64,000 nt of DNA from RGIG995 sp045542115. GTDB lineage: Bacteria > Bacillota > Clostridia > Oscillospirales > UBA644. Positions within the stretch are counted from its first letter, which is position 1. The number at the start of each line of letters is the position of its first letter. The position numbers and the translations under genes are program-made. Positions 16,877 to 26,484 of the stretch are shown here, in pieces. The notes beneath the pieces were generated by a model. The model was not told where the DNA came from. It did not search any database and saw only the letters and a list, made by a program, of their open reading frames with translations. Where the stretch lies: assembly GCA_045542115.1 (NCBI GenBank), contig JAZQKK010000001.1, positions 1 through 64,000 of the forward strand. Reading direction: 5' to 3'.

Positions 16877-17173
16877 ATGGAAGATAATATCTATACCGTC
16901 AACGTGGCGGGGTTTGACGTTAAACTGTATTCCAGTGAGACCGAAGCGGAAACCACGTCCATCGTCAAGGCGGTCAATCGCAAGATTTCCCAATTTGAAC
17001 AGGGGAACAAGGGTGCTCCGAAAATCAATTCCATCCTGTTGGCCTGTATGGATTTCTGCGACGAAAACCGTCAGATGAAAGAAAAACTGGAACGTCAGCG
17101 GAATAAAATTGCCGCATTAAAAGCTCAGTTAGCGGAATTGCAAAAGCAAACCGACGCCGCAGACGGGGAGTAA
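16877..17173 (+). CDS. zapA: Cell division protein ZapA
   Basis: A 98-residue ZapA homologue that bundles FtsZ filaments. The N-terminal strand pattern YTVNVAGFDVKLYSSE is followed by a long C-terminal coiled coil rich in Lys, Glu and Gln (residues about 60-95). The site AAAGGGGG precedes the ATG. It lies 7 nt before the U32 protease gene, an arrangement often seen in Clostridia. The direct repeat TTTGATACCG occurs at 16781 and 16851, 70 bp apart, in the ftsK-zapA intergenic region. Confidence 0.9.
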   Translation: MEDNIYTVNVAGFDVKLYSSETEAETTSIVKAVNRKISQFEQGNKGAPKINSILLACMDFCDENRQMKEKLERQRNKIAALKAQLAELQKQTDAADGE

Positions 17174-17180
17174 GAGATTT

Positions 17181-19136
17181 ATGGAGATACTGTCTCCCGC
17201 CGGGTCTCCCGAGGCGTTGCGGGCCGCGGTTCTGTCCGGGGCGGATGCCGTATATTTCGGCGCATCTTCCTTCAATGCCCGGATGAACGCGTCGAATTTT
17301 ACCGATGACGTTTTGCAGGAGAATATCCGGTATTGCCATGAGCGGGGCGTTCTTTGTCACGCCACGTTAAATACGCTGATTTCTCAACGGGAACTTCCTT
17401 CTGCCCTTGCAACGGCGGAAAAGCTGGTCCGGGCGGGAATTGACGCTCTGATCGTGCAGGACATTGGGTTGGCGGCGGAATTGAAAAAACGCACCGACGT
17501 CCCCTTGCACGCTTCCACCCAGCTGACCGTTCATAATCTGGACGGCATTTTATTCGCCCAGCAGATGGGGTTTGACCGGGTCGTTCTGTCCCGGGAAGTC
17601 TCCCGGAAAGAATTGGAATATATGGTCGCCCGTTCTCCTTTGGAGTTGGAGATTTTCGGCCACGGGGCGCTCTGTATGTGTTACAGCGGCCAATGTTATA
17701 TGAGTTCCCTGATAGGTGGACGTTCCGGCAACCGGGGGGAATGTGCTCAGCCGTGCCGTTTGCCCTATCAAGGGGGATACCGACTGAGTTTGAAAGACCT
17801 TTGCTTGTTGAAATATTACAACGAGTTGGAAGCGATGGGAATCGCTTCTCTGAAAATAGAAGGCCGAATGAAATCTCCGGAATACGTTTCTGCCATCACT
17901 GCCGCTTATGCCGGAGCAAAGCGGGGAGAGGCCTATTCTTCCGAAACCGAGAATTATCTTGCGGGGGTTTTCAGTCGTTCCGGGTTTACCGACGGCTATT
18001 TCACCGACCGCCTCGGCAAAGAAATGTTCGGCACCCGAAGTGAAACGGTTCATCGGGTGGACCTGCCCACCAAGGAATATTCCCGGCTTGCTCTGGACGT
18101 TACGGTTCGTCCCGTATCGGACGAGCAATTGCTATGTACCGCTGTTTGCGGTTCGTATTCCGCCGAGGGGGTCTTGCCGGTATCGGAAGCTCGGAATCGG
18201 GCTACCACGGAGGACGAAATTCGCAACGCCTTCGGGGCATTGGGGAATACGGCCTATTATTTGCAGTCTTTTTCGGTGCAGTTGCCTGAGAATTCCTTTG
18301 TTCCCGTGTCTGCGGTCAAATCCCTTCGTAGAGAACTTCTTGACCGGTTAACGCAAATGCGGTGCCTTACGTCGTATGCCTGGAAGGACGTTCCGGTATC
18401 CTACGCCGAGGCTGATTCCTGTTCCGGCCGAAGAGAAGGATTCTTTCTGCATCCGGAACGGATTCCAACCGACGTGGATTTGGACTTTTTGTGGTTGCCC
18501 CTGACTGCCGTCAAGGACCATCCCGATTTGATTTCTCAATATGGAAACCGCGTTGGATTCGTCCTTCCCCGCATTATACGGGAACCGGAAAAGCAGGACG
18601 TTATCCGGCTGATTCAGGCGTGGAAAGAGTGGGGCGTTACCGACGTGCTGTGCGGAAACGTGGGACATTTGCCCCTTTGCTTTGCGCAAGATTTAGTGCC
18701 CCACGGAGATTTCGGATTGAACGTATTCAATCCCGTTACCCGGGATGCACTTTTGAAGAAAGGTCTGAAAAGTATAACCCTTTCCTTTGAACTGAACGGC
18801 GCTCAGCTTCGGGATATGACCACGTCCCAGACGGGTACGATCGTTTACGGGCGATTGCCCTTTATGATTTTCCGCAACTGCCTAAAACGGCACCACGGAC
18901 CCGACGAGACGATGACCGACCGGATGGGGAAAGAATTCCTTTTGACCTGTGGCTACGGTTGCCGGAATGAGTTGTGGAACGCCGACCGGTTGTGGTTGGC
19001 GGACAAACCCATTGCGGGATTGGGATTCCAACGGTTCTTGTTCACCGATGAGAGCCGGGAGGAAATTCAATCGGTCCTGTCGGCGTACCGCAGGGGCGAT
19101 GCGCCCTTGTCGGGAATGACCCGAGGGAAATTTTAA
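17181..19136 (+). CDS. U32-family peptidase or RNA hydroxylation protein
   Basis: A 651-residue U32 protein. It starts LSPAGSPEALRAAVLSGADAVYFGA, the family opening, and carries the signature around FGHGALCMCYSGQCYMSS followed by GNRGECAQPCRLPY, whose cysteines can hold an iron-sulfur cluster. KIEGRMKSPEYV follows. The family contains collagenase-like peptidases and RlhA/TrhP RNA hydroxylation factors, and the long form with a large C-terminal extension cannot be split between these by eye. ATG follows a short AAGAGA site and is cotranscribed with zapA. Confidence 0.88.
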   Translation: MEILSPAGSPEALRAAVLSGADAVYFGASSFNARMNASNFTDDVLQENIRYCHERGVLCHATLNTLISQRELPSALATAEKLVRAGIDALIVQDIGLAAELKKRTDVPLHASTQLTVHNLDGILFAQQMGFDRVVLSREVSRKELEYMVARSPLELEIFGHGALCMCYSGQCYMSSLIGGRSGNRGECAQPCRLPYQGGYRLSLKDLCLLKYYNELEAMGIASLKIEGRMKSPEYVSAITAAYAGAKRGEAYSSETENYLAGVFSRSGFTDGYFTDRLGKEMFGTRSETVHRVDLPTKEYSRLALDVTVRPVSDEQLLCTAVCGSYSAEGVLPVSEARNRATTEDEIRNAFGALGNTAYYLQSFSVQLPENSFVPVSAVKSLRRELLDRLTQMRCLTSYAWKDVPVSYAEADSCSGRREGFFLHPERIPTDVDLDFLWLPLTAVKDHPDLISQYGNRVGFVLPRIIREPEKQDVIRLIQAWKEWGVTDVLCGNVGHLPLCFAQDLVPHGDFGLNVFNPVTRDALLKKGLKSITLSFELNGAQLRDMTTSQTGTIVYGRLPFMIFRNCLKRHHGPDETMTDRMGKEFLLTCGYGCRNELWNADRLWLADKPIAGLGFQRFLFTDESREEIQSVLSAYRRGDAPLSGMTRGKF

Positions 19137-19147
19137 AAATAGGTGTA

Positions 19148-19184
19148 CGGATTGGAGAGACCTTCTCCAATCCGTTGTTTTTTG
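19148..19184. terminator. Bidirectional terminator
   Basis: An 11-bp stem CGGATTGGAGA with its complement, then T-rich sequence. It lies between the U32 gene and the convergent aminotransferase. Confidence 0.88.
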
Positions 19185-19186
19185 CC

Positions 19187-20455
19187 TTATTTTAAGAAAT
19201 GTTCCGCCGTTGCCATTTTGATGCAAACGCACAGAAGTTTAATGCAAATTTTCAGTTCTTCCAGAGGGGGATAGGTGGGTGCAATGCGAAGATTCCGGTC
19301 TCTGGGGTCGTGATGGTAGGGGAAAGAGGCTCCGGCGGGGGTGATTTTGACCCCGGCCTTGTTCATCAACTCTTCCACTCGCTTCGCGCAACCGTCCACC
19401 AGGTCTACCGACAGGAAATATCCGCCGTTGGGAACCGTCCAGTAAGCGTATCCGTCGGGAGCCAACTGTTCGTTCATTTCCTTTAACGCCGCGGCAAACT
19501 GAGGTTGAAGATGGGTCGCGTGGCGTTTCATATGTTCTACGATTCCCTGCTTGTTTTTAAAATAACGGACGTGGCGAAGTTGATTCAATTTATCGGGACC
19601 GATGGTCTGATAGGTCTTAACGGAATTCAATGCCTTGATGTTTGCCTTAGACGCCGCCATCGCCGCAACCCCGGCACCGGGGAAGGAGATTTTGGAGGTG
19701 GAAGTAAACATCAAAGCCCGGTTGGGATTTCCGGCTTTGACACATTCGTCGTACAGATTCAACAGGGAATCGGAGGCGTCTCCCAAATCGTGAACGATGT
19801 AGGCGTTGTCCCAATAAATACGGAAGTCCGGTGCTGCTTTCATCGCAGCAAGACGGCGGACGACCTGGTCGGAATAGGTTTTTCCTTCGGGGTTGCTGTA
19901 TTTGGGAACGCACCAAATCCCTTTGATGCAGTTGTGTTCGTTGCACAACGCTTCGATCTTATCCATATCCGGACCGTCGTCCTTCATTTCGATGGGAATC
20001 ATTTCGATTCCCAAACTTTCGCAAATGGCGAAATGCCGGTCGTAGCCGGGCGCAGGACAGAGCCAACGGACCTTATCTTCCCGGCACCAGGGACGGGAAG
20101 AACCGGGGACACCGAACAGCATTGCGGTGACCAAGGTATCGTACATCATATTCAGGCTGGAATTTCCGCCGACTACGACGTTGTCCGGGTCTACCTCAAA
20201 TAACTCCGCAAACAGTTTGCGGGCTTCGGGAATCCCGTTGAGAATCCCGTAGTTCCGGTAGTCGCCTTCTTCTCCGTAGCAGTCTTCGCTGGTTTTCAAT
20301 GCACTGAGAAGGCCTTCGGTCACGTTCAACTGAACCGAAGAAGGTTTTCCCCGGGACATATCCAGGTCCAAATCTTCGGTGCAGAAGGTGTTATATTCGT
20401 CTTTGGCCGCCCGATAGACGGCGGACCAATCTTCTTTGGTAAATTCGGAGATCAT
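19187..20455 (-). CDS. Aspartate aminotransferase, class Ic type
   Basis: A 422-residue PLP enzyme of the Asp_aminotransf (1c) group. Evidence is the LDMSRGKPSSVQLNVTEG opening, GGNSSLNMMYDTL, the long PAPGYDRHFAICESLGIEMI segment, YWDNAYIVHDL, and the Schiff-base lysine in FTSTSKISFPGAGVA. It converts oxaloacetate and glutamate to aspartate and 2-oxoglutarate. It lies immediately downstream of asnS on the same strand (31-nt gap), which pairs aspartate supply with asparaginyl-tRNA charging. AAAGGAA precedes the ATG. Confidence 0.9.
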   Translation of the reverse strand: MISEFTKEDWSAVYRAAKDEYNTFCTEDLDLDMSRGKPSSVQLNVTEGLLSALKTSEDCYGEEGDYRNYGILNGIPEARKLFAELFEVDPDNVVVGGNSSLNMMYDTLVTAMLFGVPGSSRPWCREDKVRWLCPAPGYDRHFAICESLGIEMIPIEMKDDGPDMDKIEALCNEHNCIKGIWCVPKYSNPEGKTYSDQVVRRLAAMKAAPDFRIYWDNAYIVHDLGDASDSLLNLYDECVKAGNPNRALMFTSTSKISFPGAGVAAMAASKANIKALNSVKTYQTIGPDKLNQLRHVRYFKNKQGIVEHMKRHATHLQPQFAAALKEMNEQLAPDGYAYWTVPNGGYFLSVDLVDGCAKRVEELMNKAGVKITPAGASFPYHHDPRDRNLRIAPTYPPLEELKICIKLLCVCIKMATAEHFLK

Positions 20456-20486
20456 ACAGGGTAATTCCTTTCCAATTCGGGTTTGA

Positions 20487-21881
20487 TCAAAATTCAGCGG
20501 TGCCGACGGTCCGGGGGAAGGGGATAGCGTCCCGGATATTGGAAATGCCGGTCAAATACATAATCAACCGCTCAAAGCCCAGGCCGAAACCGGCGTGCTT
20601 CGTTCCGCCGTAGCGGCGCAAATCCAGATACCACCAATAATCTTCTTCGTTCAGCCCCAATTCCTTCATTCGGTTCAACAGAACGTCCAGCCGTTCTTCA
20701 CGCTGGCTTCCGCCGATGATCTCTCCCACGCCGGGAACGAGAAGGTCGGTGGCTGCAACGGTCTTTCCGTCGTCGTTGAGTCTCATATAGAAGGCTTTGA
20801 TTTCCTTGGGATAGTCGGTAAGGAATACGGGGGATTTGAAAATTTCTTCGGTCAAATACCGCTCGTGTTCGGTCTGCAAGTCACAACCCCAAGAGACGGG
20901 ATAGTCAAATTTATGGCTGGATTCTTCCAACAGTTTCACCGCTTCGGTGTAACTGACCCGCTTGAAATCGGCGTTGACCAGATTGGTCAGCCGTTCCAAA
21001 AGACCGGTATCGACTCTTTGATTGAAGAAGGCAAGGTCGGCGGCACATTTGTCCATTACGAAATTGATGACGTATTTAATCATCTCTTCCGCCAGGTCCA
21101 TATCGTCTTTCAGATCCGCAAAAGCGATTTCCGGCTCGATCATCCAGAATTCCGCCGCGTGACGGGCGGTGTTGGAGTTCTCGGCACGGAAGGTGGGGCC
21201 AAAGGTATAGACCTTATCAAAGGCCATCGCAAAACACTCCGCTTCCAACTGGCCGGAAACGGTCAGGTTGGTGGACTTGCCAAAAAAGTCTTCGGAATAA
21301 TCCACCCGGCCGTCTTCGGTCTTGGGCAGATTGTCCGGGTCAAGGGTGCTGACGCGGAACATTTCTCCTGCGCCTTCGCAGTCACTTCCGGTGATGATGG
21401 GGGTATTTACGTATACGAACCCCTTTTCCTGGAAGAACCGGTGAATGGCGTAAGCGGCCACGGAGCGGACCCGGAAGGCAGCGGAATAAAGATTGGTCCG
21501 GGGACGCAGGTGGGCAATGCCCCGCAAAAATTCGGGGGAGTGCCGTTTCTTCTGCAACGGATAGTCGGGGGTGGATGCCCCGGCCACCATAATGGCAATG
21601 GCCTTGATTTCGAAAGGCTGCTTCATATCGGGGGTCAGAACGAACCGGCCTTCCACCTCAACGGCAGAGCCTACGTTCAGTTTGACGATTTCCTTGTAGT
21701 TGGAAAGATTTGCCTCTTCCAGAACGATCTGAACACCGTTGAAATAGGACCCGTCGTTGAGTTCAATGAACCCAAAGGCCTTCGAATCCCGCAGGGTGCG
21801 GACCCAGCCGCAGACCTTGACGGTATGTTCGGAATAGGTTTCGGGGGAAGCAAACAGTTCGTTGATAAAGGTGCGTTTCAT
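20487..21881 (-). CDS. asnS: Asparaginyl-tRNA synthetase
   Basis: A 464-residue class IIb synthetase. The N-terminal OB anticodon-binding domain (VKVCGWVRTLRDSKAFGFIELNDGS) is followed by the catalytic core, with AHLRPRT (motif 1 region), FRAENSNTARHAAEFWMIEPE (motif 2) and GFGLGFERLIMYLTG (motif 3). Asn rather than Asp identity is supported by the insertion pattern and the presence of a separate bacterial-type aspS in this window. A strong promoter lies upstream with no T-box visible. Confidence 0.96.
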   Translation of the reverse strand: MKRTFINELFASPETYSEHTVKVCGWVRTLRDSKAFGFIELNDGSYFNGVQIVLEEANLSNYKEIVKLNVGSAVEVEGRFVLTPDMKQPFEIKAIAIMVAGASTPDYPLQKKRHSPEFLRGIAHLRPRTNLYSAAFRVRSVAAYAIHRFFQEKGFVYVNTPIITGSDCEGAGEMFRVSTLDPDNLPKTEDGRVDYSEDFFGKSTNLTVSGQLEAECFAMAFDKVYTFGPTFRAENSNTARHAAEFWMIEPEIAFADLKDDMDLAEEMIKYVINFVMDKCAADLAFFNQRVDTGLLERLTNLVNADFKRVSYTEAVKLLEESSHKFDYPVSWGCDLQTEHERYLTEEIFKSPVFLTDYPKEIKAFYMRLNDDGKTVAATDLLVPGVGEIIGGSQREERLDVLLNRMKELGLNEEDYWWYLDLRRYGGTKHAGFGLGFERLIMYLTGISNIRDAIPFPRTVGTAEF

Positions 21882-21928
21882 ACCTATATTCCATCCTTGT
21901 CTGTGATAACTTATAAATATAATATAGT

Positions 21929-21957
21929 ATTATACCATATAACCTATGGAAAGACAA
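21929..21957 (-). promoter_or_regulatory. Promoter of asnS
   Basis: TTGTCT, 17 nt, TATAAT on the minus strand. Confidence 0.75.
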
Positions 21958-22318
21958 TAGGAGAAGGGTGATATGTCATAAAAAGTTCTTTTTTGAGTTG
22001 GAAATTGTGTCTTTTTTGACGGCTCTTTTTCTTGAAAAAGCCGGTTTTGTAGCAATTTTGCCGTCTTTTTGGATGGATTTTTTTCATATTTTTCGGGCGA
22101 AATCTTTAAAAACTGCGATGATTTCAACGTTTTCTTCGTGTTACAAGTTTGAAAAATCTCTGTCGCAATTTTTTTTCAATTTTCATTTCCGTCATAAAAA
22201 TGCCTTGAATTTACAATATTTCCCCGGGATATCAAGGGGAAATGTGGGACAGAATGACGACGAAAATGTTACAGAATTGAAAAATGTGTCCTTTTTTTAT
22301 TGAAATTTTGTCTGCTTC
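21958..22318. other. 360-nt T-rich intergenic region
   Basis: No gene is supported here. A GTG-initiated 111-codon reading (21968-22303) is T-rich, Phe-heavy and lacks a ribosome site. One imperfect hairpin (TTTCCCC with GGGGAAA near 22221-22242) lacks a T tract. The DNA is more A/T-rich than its surroundings. Confidence 0.5.
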
Positions 22319-22347
22319 TTGACAAAGTACGCAAAATGTGTTATACT
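22319..22347 (+). promoter_or_regulatory. Promoter of the two-component system
   Basis: TTGACA, 17 nt, TATACT. Confidence 0.82.
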
Positions 22348-22391
22348 GTTTCCATCACGGACAAATACAATTCCGGAGGGAATAAGATTTT

Positions 22392-23081
22392 ATGGAAAAA
22401 ACTATTTTGATTGCCGATGACAATAAAGAAATCGTCGATCTGTTGAAAATCTACGCACAAAAGGAAGGCTATCAGTATATCTGCGCCTACGACGGAGAAC
22501 AGGCTCTGAAATTTTTCAAAGAGCGGAACCCGTCCCTCATTCTTCTTGACGTTATGATGCCGAAGATCAACGGCTTTGACGTTTGTAAGCAAATCCGTCA
22601 GACTTCCAACGTTCCTATCATTATCATCTCCGCAAAAGCAGAAGAACAGGAACGGATTTTGGGTCTGGATATCGGGGCAGACGACTACGTTATCAAACCT
22701 TTCAGCCCCAGAGAAGTACTTATGCGGGTCAAGACTGTTCTTCGCCGGGTTGCCGACGAATCGGTGGACGAGAAGAGCAAAAAGATTGAAGTTGCCGGCC
22801 TTGTAATTGATATGAACAGTTACGAAGCCTCGGTCAACGGAAAGCCCGTCATTCTGACCAAGAAGGAAATCGAGATTTTGTGGCTCTTTGCCACCAATCC
22901 CGGCCGTGTCTTCACTCGGGATCATCTGTTGGAAAACATTTGGGGCTACGAATATTTCGGCGATACCCGTACCGTGGATACCCACATCAAGCGTATCCGC
23001 ACCAAACTCGACATTGACGATACGGTCGGGTTTGATATTAAAACGGTCTGGGGCGTCGGTTATAAGTTTGAAGTCAAATGA
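22392..23081 (+). CDS. OmpR-family response regulator
   Basis: A 229-residue protein. The receiver domain has the acidic pair D9/D10, phospho-acceptor D53 in LILLDVMMPK and the conserved Lys of VIKPF. The C-terminal winged helix (residues about 130-229) ends DTRTVDTHIKRIRTKL, the OmpR/PhoB recognition-helix pattern. GGAGGG precedes the ATG. Its stop overlaps the kinase start by 4 bp, so the pair is coupled. Its position upstream of maf-mreBCD suggests, but does not show, a link to envelope control. Confidence 0.95.
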   Translation: MEKTILIADDNKEIVDLLKIYAQKEGYQYICAYDGEQALKFFKERNPSLILLDVMMPKINGFDVCKQIRQTSNVPIIIISAKAEEQERILGLDIGADDYVIKPFSPREVLMRVKTVLRRVADESVDEKSKKIEVAGLVIDMNSYEASVNGKPVILTKKEIEILWLFATNPGRVFTRDHLLENIWGYEYFGDTRTVDTHIKRIRTKLDIDDTVGFDIKTVWGVGYKFEVK

Positions 23082-24001
23082 GACGCAAAGCAGAACAACT
23101 ATTTTTGCTGATTGAACGGACGGTGCCGGTGCTTCTTGCCATCGGTGCCGTTTTGTCGGTTTTATTGCTTTTGTTCCGGGCGAGTACCGCTCTTCTCATC
23201 GCTTGTATCGTGGCGTGGGGAGTTGCTCTTGCCGCCGCGGTAGCTGACTTCGTTTTTTCTTGTTTTTTCAAGGGAAAAACCGCATCTGAGCCCGAAAAAT
23301 CGTCGGACTCTTTGTCCCAGACGGCCCGATTGTCCGAGGTCGCTCACGAATTAAAGACTCCCTTGACGGTGATTCGGGGAACGGCGGAAGTTTTGTTGGA
23401 CGGAGCGGTCCCCGAAGAGGAATATCCGGAATATTTAAATCGGATTCTGCGGGAGACCGATTCGATGGCGAGGTTGGTGTCCGATCTGTTGGAATCCACC
23501 CGGAAGACCGGCGACGTCCGTTTTGAGCCGGAAGCCTGTGACCTTTGTGAGATCGTCTCTTCCGTTGCGGACGATTTCAAACAGACCGCCGCAGAGACCG
23601 GCGTGGAATTGGAATACCGTTGTACGCAGCGGATTCCCAGGTTGATGCTGGACCCTCATCGGGTGGGGCAGTTGACGTTGATTTTGTTGGATAATGCCGT
23701 AAAGCATTCTCCCGCAGGGGAGAAGGTCACGCTTTTTGTGGCCCGGGACCATTCCGGCGTTATTTTTGGGGTACAAGACCACGGGAGCGGAATCGCTCCT
23801 CAGGATAAGCCCCATATCTTTGAACGGTATTATAAAGCTCCCAAATCCCGGGGCGGCCGAACCGACGGTTCCGGAATTGGGCTTTGTGTCGCCAAGCAGA
23901 TTGCTCAGATGCACGGCGGCACCATCGACGTAAAAAGCGAAAAAGGAAACGGGGCACTGTTTACGGTGCGTTTCCCTCTTTCCAAATGTAAGGTGAAATA
24001 A
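23078..24001 (+). CDS. Sensor histidine kinase with minimal sensor
   Basis: A 307-residue kinase. Two hydrophobic helices (residues about 15-33 and 37-64) are separated by only a few residues, so there is no extracellular sensor domain and no clear HAMP. The phospho-acceptor is H90 in SEVAHELKTPLT. The ATPase domain has the N-box LILLDNAVKHS, G1 VQDHGSGIA, F-box IFERYYKA and G2 GSGIGLCVAKQI. Such kinases often sense membrane state or a partner protein. It is followed 3 nt later by maf. Confidence 0.94.
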   Translation: MRRKAEQLFLLIERTVPVLLAIGAVLSVLLLLFRASTALLIACIVAWGVALAAAVADFVFSCFFKGKTASEPEKSSDSLSQTARLSEVAHELKTPLTVIRGTAEVLLDGAVPEEEYPEYLNRILRETDSMARLVSDLLESTRKTGDVRFEPEACDLCEIVSSVADDFKQTAAETGVELEYRCTQRIPRLMLDPHRVGQLTLILLDNAVKHSPAGEKVTLFVARDHSGVIFGVQDHGSGIAPQDKPHIFERYYKAPKSRGGRTDGSGIGLCVAKQIAQMHGGTIDVKSEKGNGALFTVRFPLSKCKVK

Positions 24002-24004
24002 TTT

Positions 24005-24574
24005 ATGAACAGAGATTTTATTCTCGCATCTTCCTCCCCCCGGCGGTTTGAGTTGCTCCGGCAGATTGGTCTGTCCTTTCAGAGCATCGTTCCGGCGGTG
24101 GATGAATCGACCGATGCTACCGACCCGGTGCAATACGTTTCCGAACTTTCGGTCCGAAAAGCCGCTGCGGTGGCGAAAAACAACCCCTTGTCCGTGGTCA
24201 TTGCCGCCGATACGGTGGTGACGGTAGATGGGAATATTTTGGGAAAACCCCACGGAGATGCGGAGGCTGCCCAAATGCTTCGGATGATGTCCGGCCGTTC
24301 CCATTTCGTCTTTACCGGGGTTACGGTCATTTGTGACGGAAAGATTGAGACGGCCATTTGCCGGTCGGAAGTGTTCTTCAAACACCTGTCCGAACAGCAG
24401 ATTGCCGCCTATATTGCCACCGCGGAACCTTTTGATAAAGCCGGGAGTTACGGTATCCAGGGGCGGGGGGCATTGTTGGTGGACCACATTGACGGCGACT
24501 ACGCCAACGTTGTGGGATTGCCGGTGAGTATGCTTTATGAAATGCTGAAAGAGTTCGGCATTGATATTCTTTGA
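24005..24574 (+). CDS. maf: Maf nucleotide pyrophosphatase
   Basis: A 189-residue Maf/Ham1-type house-cleaning enzyme. It has LASSSPRRFELLRQIG at the N-terminus, IAADTVVTVDG with the catalytic Asp, LGKPHGDAEAAQMLRMMSGRSH and FDKAGSYGIQG. It hydrolyses non-canonical nucleoside triphosphates, dTTP/UTP in YhdE-type members. The gene is next to mreB, as in many Bacillota. The spacing to the kinase gene is 3 nt, which suggests one operon. Confidence 0.95.
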   Translation: MNRDFILASSSPRRFELLRQIGLSFQSIVPAVDESTDATDPVQYVSELSVRKAAAVAKNNPLSVVIAADTVVTVDGNILGKPHGDAEAAQMLRMMSGRSHFVFTGVTVICDGKIETAICRSEVFFKHLSEQQIAAYIATAEPFDKAGSYGIQGRGALLVDHIDGDYANVVGLPVSMLYEMLKEFGIDIL

Positions 24575-24591
24575 CGGAGGAGGATGTGTTT

Positions 24592-25608
24592 ATGGGTTTG
24601 AATGAATTCGGAATCGACCTTGGGACTTGTAATACCCTTATTTACCGTCGGGACAAAGGGGTGGTTCTCAACGAGCCTTCGATGATTGCCACCGAAACCT
24701 ACGGAGCCAAGAAATTCATCTGTGCCGGCCGGGATGCCCGGGATATGCTGGGCAGAACCCCCGATACGGTTACCGTTACCACCCCTGTGCAGAACGGGGT
24801 CATTGCGGATTTTGACAAGACGGTGATGATGCTCCGGGAATACATTCGTCGCTGCCGTACCGGATTTGGTTCGGTTTCTGCGGTGGTTTCCATTCCCTGT
24901 CGGGCAACTCCCGTGGAAAAACGGGCTGTCGCCGACGCGGTTCGGGCTGCCGGAGTGAAAAAAGTTCCTTTTGTTGTGGAAAAACCCATTGCCGCCGCCT
25001 TAGGGTCCGGACTTTCCATTTTTGAGCCGCGGGGAAGAATGGTGGTGGATATCGGTGGCGGTACCACGGAGATCTCCGTGCTGTCTTTGGGCGGTTTGGT
25101 ATCGGTCACCTCCACGACCTGTGCCGGGAAAAAGTTTGACCGGGATATTATCAACTACGTACGAAAGACCCATAGTGTTCTGATTGGAGACCGGACTGCC
25201 GAGGACGTTAAACTGTCTATCGGTTCGGTGTTTGACGACGGACACGTGAATTTTATGACTGTCAGCGGCCGGGATCTGGTTCGAGGCCTTCCGGTGAACG
25301 TTGCTCTTTCTACCGACGATATCCGGGACGTTCTTGCGGAATCCGCCCGTTTTTTGGTGGACCAGATTAAACAGACCTTGGAGAAGATTCCCCCCGAAAT
25401 GGCGGCGGACATCATCGACAGCGGCATTACTCTGGTGGGGGGCGGAAGTCTTTTGCCCGGTTGGGAAGAGTTGCTCTCCAAAGAGACGGGTGTAGCCTGT
25501 ATGCACTCTGCTTCTCCCTTGGAAAGCGTTGTTACCGGGGTTGGAAACGCCTTCCGTTACCGGGACCAGATAAAACCCGGGATTCAAAACGAAAATATTC
25601 TTGCTTAA
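24592..25608 (+). CDS. mreB: Rod-shape protein MreB
   Basis: A 338-residue actin-like ATPase. It has phosphate-1 FGIDLGTCNTLIY, phosphate-2 VVDIGGGTTEISVLSLG and the adenosine motif LVGGGSLLPGWEELL. It assembles under the membrane to guide lateral wall synthesis. The start at 24592 follows GGAGGAGG. It overlaps nothing but is 17 nt from maf. First of mreBCD. Confidence 0.96.
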   Translation: MGLNEFGIDLGTCNTLIYRRDKGVVLNEPSMIATETYGAKKFICAGRDARDMLGRTPDTVTVTTPVQNGVIADFDKTVMMLREYIRRCRTGFGSVSAVVSIPCRATPVEKRAVADAVRAAGVKKVPFVVEKPIAAALGSGLSIFEPRGRMVVDIGGGTTEISVLSLGGLVSVTSTTCAGKKFDRDIINYVRKTHSVLIGDRTAEDVKLSIGSVFDDGHVNFMTVSGRDLVRGLPVNVALSTDDIRDVLAESARFLVDQIKQTLEKIPPEMAADIIDSGITLVGGGSLLPGWEELLSKETGVACMHSASPLESVVTGVGNAFRYRDQIKPGIQNENILA

Positions 25609-25644
25609 AACCATTTTGGTATAAAAAATCGGGAGGTGCGGAGA

Positions 25645-26484
25645 TTGAAACGCTATTTTCGGGGACGCTTTTTCGTCGTTCTTGTCTTGGTCGTCTGCTT
25701 TTTGTTAGGCTTTATGCTTTCGGTTGCGGTCAACGGCCATACGATGCCCCACGAACAGTTGGTGGGAATCATCGTTTCCCCCGTCCGCACCGGGTTTGCG
25801 TGGTGTAAAGACCGGGTGGCGCACTTCGTTTCTTCCATCACCCAATACGGAGATTTGGAAGAGGAAAACGCCCAACTTCGGCAACAGGTCAACGACCTGC
25901 AAAAAGAAATCGACGATTTGCATTACGATAAGGTGCAAAACGACCGGTATAAAGAAATGCTTTCTATCACCGACCCTTCCTATTCCTTTGAATACGTGTC
26001 CGCCCACGTGGTTACCGCCGCTTCCGACGGCTGGAACGCTTCGGTGGGGCTGAATGCCGGAACCGGAGCGGGAATCCAAAAGGGGAATATCGTGGTCTGT
26101 GAAGGCGGTCTTGTAGGAAAGGTGACGGAAGTGGGTTTAAATTGGGCCACCGTTTCTACCTTCATCGACCCTCAGATCTCCGTAGGTGCAATGCTTCTTT
26201 CCACCGGGGATGCGGGTGTTACCGAAGGAACGTTGGAATTGAAGGCAAAAGGGCAGTGTTACGTCCGCTATTTGAATAAAGATGCCGCCGTGAACCGGGG
26301 AGACCGCATTTACACTTCCGGTTTGGGAGGCGTTTATCCCAAGGGAATCTTGCTGGGGACGGTTGCAGATCTGCAATACGAGGATAACGGACTTTCCCTG
26401 AACGTGGTTCTGAACCCCGCCGTCTCCTTTGGAGATTTGAAAGAAGTTTTGGTAATTACGAACTTTTCCGAGGGCGCCCAATGA
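25645..26484 (+). CDS. mreC: Rod-shape protein MreC
   Basis: A 279-residue MreC. A short cytoplasmic basic start (MKRYFRGRF) and one membrane helix (VVLVLVVCFLLGFMLSVAV) are followed by a coiled coil (residues about 65-95, EEENAQLRQQVNDLQKEI) and two beta-barrel domains. TTG at 25645 is chosen because GGGAGGTG lies 8 nt before it; the GTG at 25636 overlaps that site. The stop overlaps the mreD start by 4 bp. Confidence 0.92.
   Translation: MKRYFRGRFFVVLVLVVCFLLGFMLSVAVNGHTMPHEQLVGIIVSPVRTGFAWCKDRVAHFVSSITQYGDLEEENAQLRQQVNDLQKEIDDLHYDKVQNDRYKEMLSITDPSYSFEYVSAHVVTAASDGWNASVGLNAGTGAGIQKGNIVVCEGGLVGKVTEVGLNWATVSTFIDPQISVGAMLLSTGDAGVTEGTLELKAKGQCYVRYLNKDAAVNRGDRIYTSGLGGVYPKGILLGTVADLQYEDNGLSLNVVLNPAVSFGDLKEVLVITNFSEGAQ

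Noticed and set aside
21968..22303. GTG-initiated 111-codon frame in the asnS/response-regulator intergenic region
   Set aside because: Phe-rich translation of T-rich DNA, no ribosome site, no family pattern.
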